A DNA stretch of 32,907 bases. It comes from Virgibacillus proomii (GTDB lineage Bacteria; Bacillota; Bacilli; Bacillales; Amphibacillaceae). The stretch lies in assembly GCF_018916875.1 (NCBI RefSeq), contig NZ_JAHLNO010000022.1, positions 1-32,907 of the forward strand. The letters are read 5' to 3'. Positions 31,446-32,907 of this stretch are shown in pieces. Within the stretch, counting starts at the first letter, position 1, and every line of letters begins with the position of its first letter. Both the position numbers and the translations under genes were made by a program. The notes below the pieces were generated by a model. It was not told the origin of the DNA and did not search any database. It saw nothing but the letters and a program-made list of their open reading frames with translations.

Positions 31446-32510
31446 TTAATACACGTCCTCTTTGCGTACCCACGACATGATGCCGTCAAGCAATACGCGG
31501 TCTGATTTAACTTGCTTAATGCGATACGTATTGCCTTTGACGTGGCTTGCGATTGGTTGTCCGGTAGCAAACTTATTCGCCGATTTCTTGACGGTTACTT
31601 TTTGACCGACTTTGAACGTCTTTGGCTTTGGCTTGCTTGCCGATTTACTCGCGCCACCTCCGCCACCACTTAGTCGCCGATTTACCTCATTGCGCACCTT
31701 CGCATATCTAGCCTTTCCGATACCTAACGATTTCCTCCGTTCCTCGTGACCATTTCCGTGTTTTCCGTCGATTACTTCCTGCGCCATTTTTGCGATTGAC
31801 TTTTGTCTTGGCTTTGGCTTGCTTACGTTTTTTATGCCGGCTCTCTGGTTAACTTCGTCGCGCACCTTTTCGTACATGGATTTCGAAATGCCGAGCGACT
31901 TTCTGCGTACTTCGTTGCCGTTGCCATGTTTGCCTGCGATTACTTCGTCTGCCATTCGTGAGATTGACTTGTTGACTGACGGTTTAGGTGGCTTAGACGG
32001 CTTGGCTTCGGCTTGCTCCCCGGAAACCATACGCTTAAAGTCCGACCAACTAATTCCGTCTTTGTTAGCGCGAATTTGCGCCGGGCAGTTCTTTCTGCTC
32101 CAATCGTGATGTTGACGTAAATCCTCTACACCTAGACCGTACTTATCGAGTAGGATACGTGCAAGTTCCGCCCCATTTTCGACTGCTTTTCGATAGTCCC
32201 CGTCAGAGTTAATGCAAATTTCAATACCGATTGATTGCGTATTACCCGGACCATTACCGTCACCTGCGTGCCAGCATTTTATATTGTCCTCGAAAGATTG
32301 TATCGCTATTTTATCGTCTACTTGCCAATGCCAACTGGCTTGACGCGGATTAACGCGAGATTGGATATTTGCGTGTGCCTGTGCGTCTGCTCCCGGCGTA
32401 GTGTTTCCCGTTTGATGTATCGTTATGTATCTTTTCGGATTGCCTCCGCCGGATGTACGTGTGGTAATCGCCCTTTGTGGAGCTAATTGACGTTTGATGC
32501 GTAAAGCCAT
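31446..32510 (-). CDS. Phage endolysin: N-acetylmuramoyl-L-alanine amidase with two Cpl-7-like modules
   Basis: 354-residue endolysin that would cut the amide bond between N-acetylmuramic acid and the stem peptide at lysis. The Amidase_2 domain (about 1-165) shows the zinc ligands His32 (YITIHQTGN), His134 or His135 (QHHDWSRKNCP) and Cys142, with ASWHWQVDD and SIGIEICIN between. Two near-identical 44-residue repeats follow (about 181-224 and 237-280), each with AGKHGNGNE- or DGKHGNGHE-type cores and closing VNQR/VNRR, resembling Cpl-7 cell-wall-binding repeats. A Gly/Ser/Lys linker leads to an SH3-like end (FKVGQKVTVKKS to WVRKEDVY). It has no signal peptide, so release depends on the adjacent holin. 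GC content is visibly higher than in the chromosome to the left. Confidence 0.92.
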   Translation of the reverse strand: MALRIKRQLAPQRAITTRTSGGGNPKRYITIHQTGNTTPGADAQAHANIQSRVNPRQASWHWQVDDKIAIQSFEDNIKCWHAGDGNGPGNTQSIGIEICINSDGDYRKAVENGAELARILLDKYGLGVEDLRQHHDWSRKNCPAQIRANKDGISWSDFKRMVSGEQAEAKPSKPPKPSVNKSISRMADEVIAGKHGNGNEVRRKSLGISKSMYEKVRDEVNQRAGIKNVSKPKPRQKSIAKMAQEVIDGKHGNGHEERRKSLGIGKARYAKVRNEVNRRLSGGGGGASKSASKPKPKTFKVGQKVTVKKSANKFATGQPIASHVKGNTYRIKQVKSDRVLLDGIMSWVRKEDVY

Positions 32511-32794
32511 TACTTATCGCCGTCCTTTTTCGGTTTTTTATACGATTGTGCTCGCTTACTGTCTGCGTGCCCTACCGTAGTAGGGTCGATAATTGCGTTA
32601 TACAAGCTGACCGCAACTAACGATAGTACGTATGGATTTTTTACCGCTTCGAAGATAACATCGAACAATCCGTGCCATGTCGTTAAGTCCGAGTAGGAAA
32701 TGCCCATGTAGCTGAGGATTGGTGCTAAGATTGCGAGGATTAGCTGTGCGATAAATACCGGGTTTTTAAAACGTACTTTCCAATTGATTTTCAT
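32510..32794 (-). CDS. Phage holin, phi LC3 family
   Basis: 94-residue holin: MKINWKVRFKNPVFIAQLIL opens with the family signature, and two transmembrane helices are visible (about 13-31 and 55-70, the latter NPYVLSLVAVSLYNAIIDPT). The family tail DPTTVGHADSKRAQSYKKPK follows, and the end is charged. It forms membrane lesions that let the endolysin reach the wall. AGGAGG precedes the ATG. Its stop overlaps the amidase ATG (TAATG), so the two are translationally coupled. This is the common order of a Siphovirus-type lysis cassette. Confidence 0.92.
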   Translation of the reverse strand: MKINWKVRFKNPVFIAQLILAILAPILSYMGISYSDLTTWHGLFDVIFEAVKNPYVLSLVAVSLYNAIIDPTTVGHADSKRAQSYKKPKKDGDK

Positions 32795-32877
32795 GTAAAT
32801 TCCTCCTGTTTTTTAATTGTTTAAAGGAAAAACCTCCTGTTCTGTCGAATAATGACGTAGAAGGGAGGTGACCTAAA

Positions 32878-32907
32878 ATGAATAAATGTCCTAATTGTGG
32901 TTCTGAA
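32878..32907 (+). CDS. Start of a zinc-ribbon protein, cut by the window edge
   Basis: ATG at 32878 follows a strong GGGAGGTG. The visible product MNKCPNCGSE begins with a CxxC (CPNC) knuckle, as in zinc-ribbon proteins. Only ten codons are in the window, so the family cannot be named. It is divergent from the holin, and the 83 bp between them must hold the start signals of both. Confidence 0.5.
   Translation, partial: MNKCPNCGSE

Noticed and set aside
32235..32486. Plus-strand ORF inside the amidase gene
   Set aside because: It is a shadow frame of a clear minus-strand endolysin with full domain support.

Overview
The window looks like chromosome from a low-GC, endospore-forming member of the Bacillaceae, possibly of the Oceanobacillus/Virgibacillus type. 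The evidence is a CotD-type spore coat protein next to ypsA (as in Bacillus subtilis), a small acid-soluble spore protein (sspP) with a TTG start, a PdaC-like deacetylase, a B. subtilis-type YhfK, a 309-residue manganese pyrophosphatase, and strong AGGAGG-type ribosome binding sites with frequent TTG/GTG starts. Genus and species are inference.

Layout. Positions 1-7,000, nearly all on the minus strand, hold a frameshifted kinase relic, a 42-bp tandem repeat, two acetyltransferases, a DUF1992 protein, a SIMPL protein, ypsA, cotD, a DUF4269 protein, mscL and sspP. Positions 7,000-14,000 hold ppaC, a plus-strand FAD oxidoreductase behind a 19-codon leader ORF, a YczE/YitT-like membrane protein, a GrpB-family protein and a class B penicillin-binding protein. 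The spacers between these genes carry copies of a structured repeat. Positions 15,353-21,231 are the cytochrome bd operon cydA-cydB-cydD-cydC (E. coli naming; B. subtilis calls the last two cydC and cydD). Its junctions overlap and it ends at a strong terminator. Positions 21,300-27,500 hold a membrane-anchored phosphoesterase, a PdaC-like peptidoglycan deacetylase, about 1 kb of gene-free DNA full of palindromes, yhfK and a DUF4317 gene.

Positions 27,540-30,850 are a graveyard: a 5'-truncated SEC-C gene, a dead tyrosine-recombinase end, one intact VOC gene, an ECF sigma tail fused to a deleted Gfo/Idh/MocA gene, a frameshifted PDZ gene and a truncated ISL3-type transposase. This run ends at a tRNA-Leu(CAA) gene with a clear sigma-A promoter. 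From there to the right edge the base composition shifts to GC-richer DNA carrying a phage lysis cassette (phi LC3-type holin, then an amidase endolysin with two Cpl-7-like modules). This is the end of a prophage or prophage remnant.

No complete new defence or mobile system was found. The most original signals are non-coding. One is a dispersed repeat whose copies keep hairpins while changing the paired bases (9.5, 10.7 and 11.55 kb, with a fragment at 14.75 kb). Others are a multi-hairpin element in the leader of the deacetylase gene, alternative hairpins ahead of cydA, and a near-copy of the tRNA-Leu anticodon arm inside the tRNA leader. Several genes were broken by very short tandem duplications (7 nt and 5 nt), which are visible directly.
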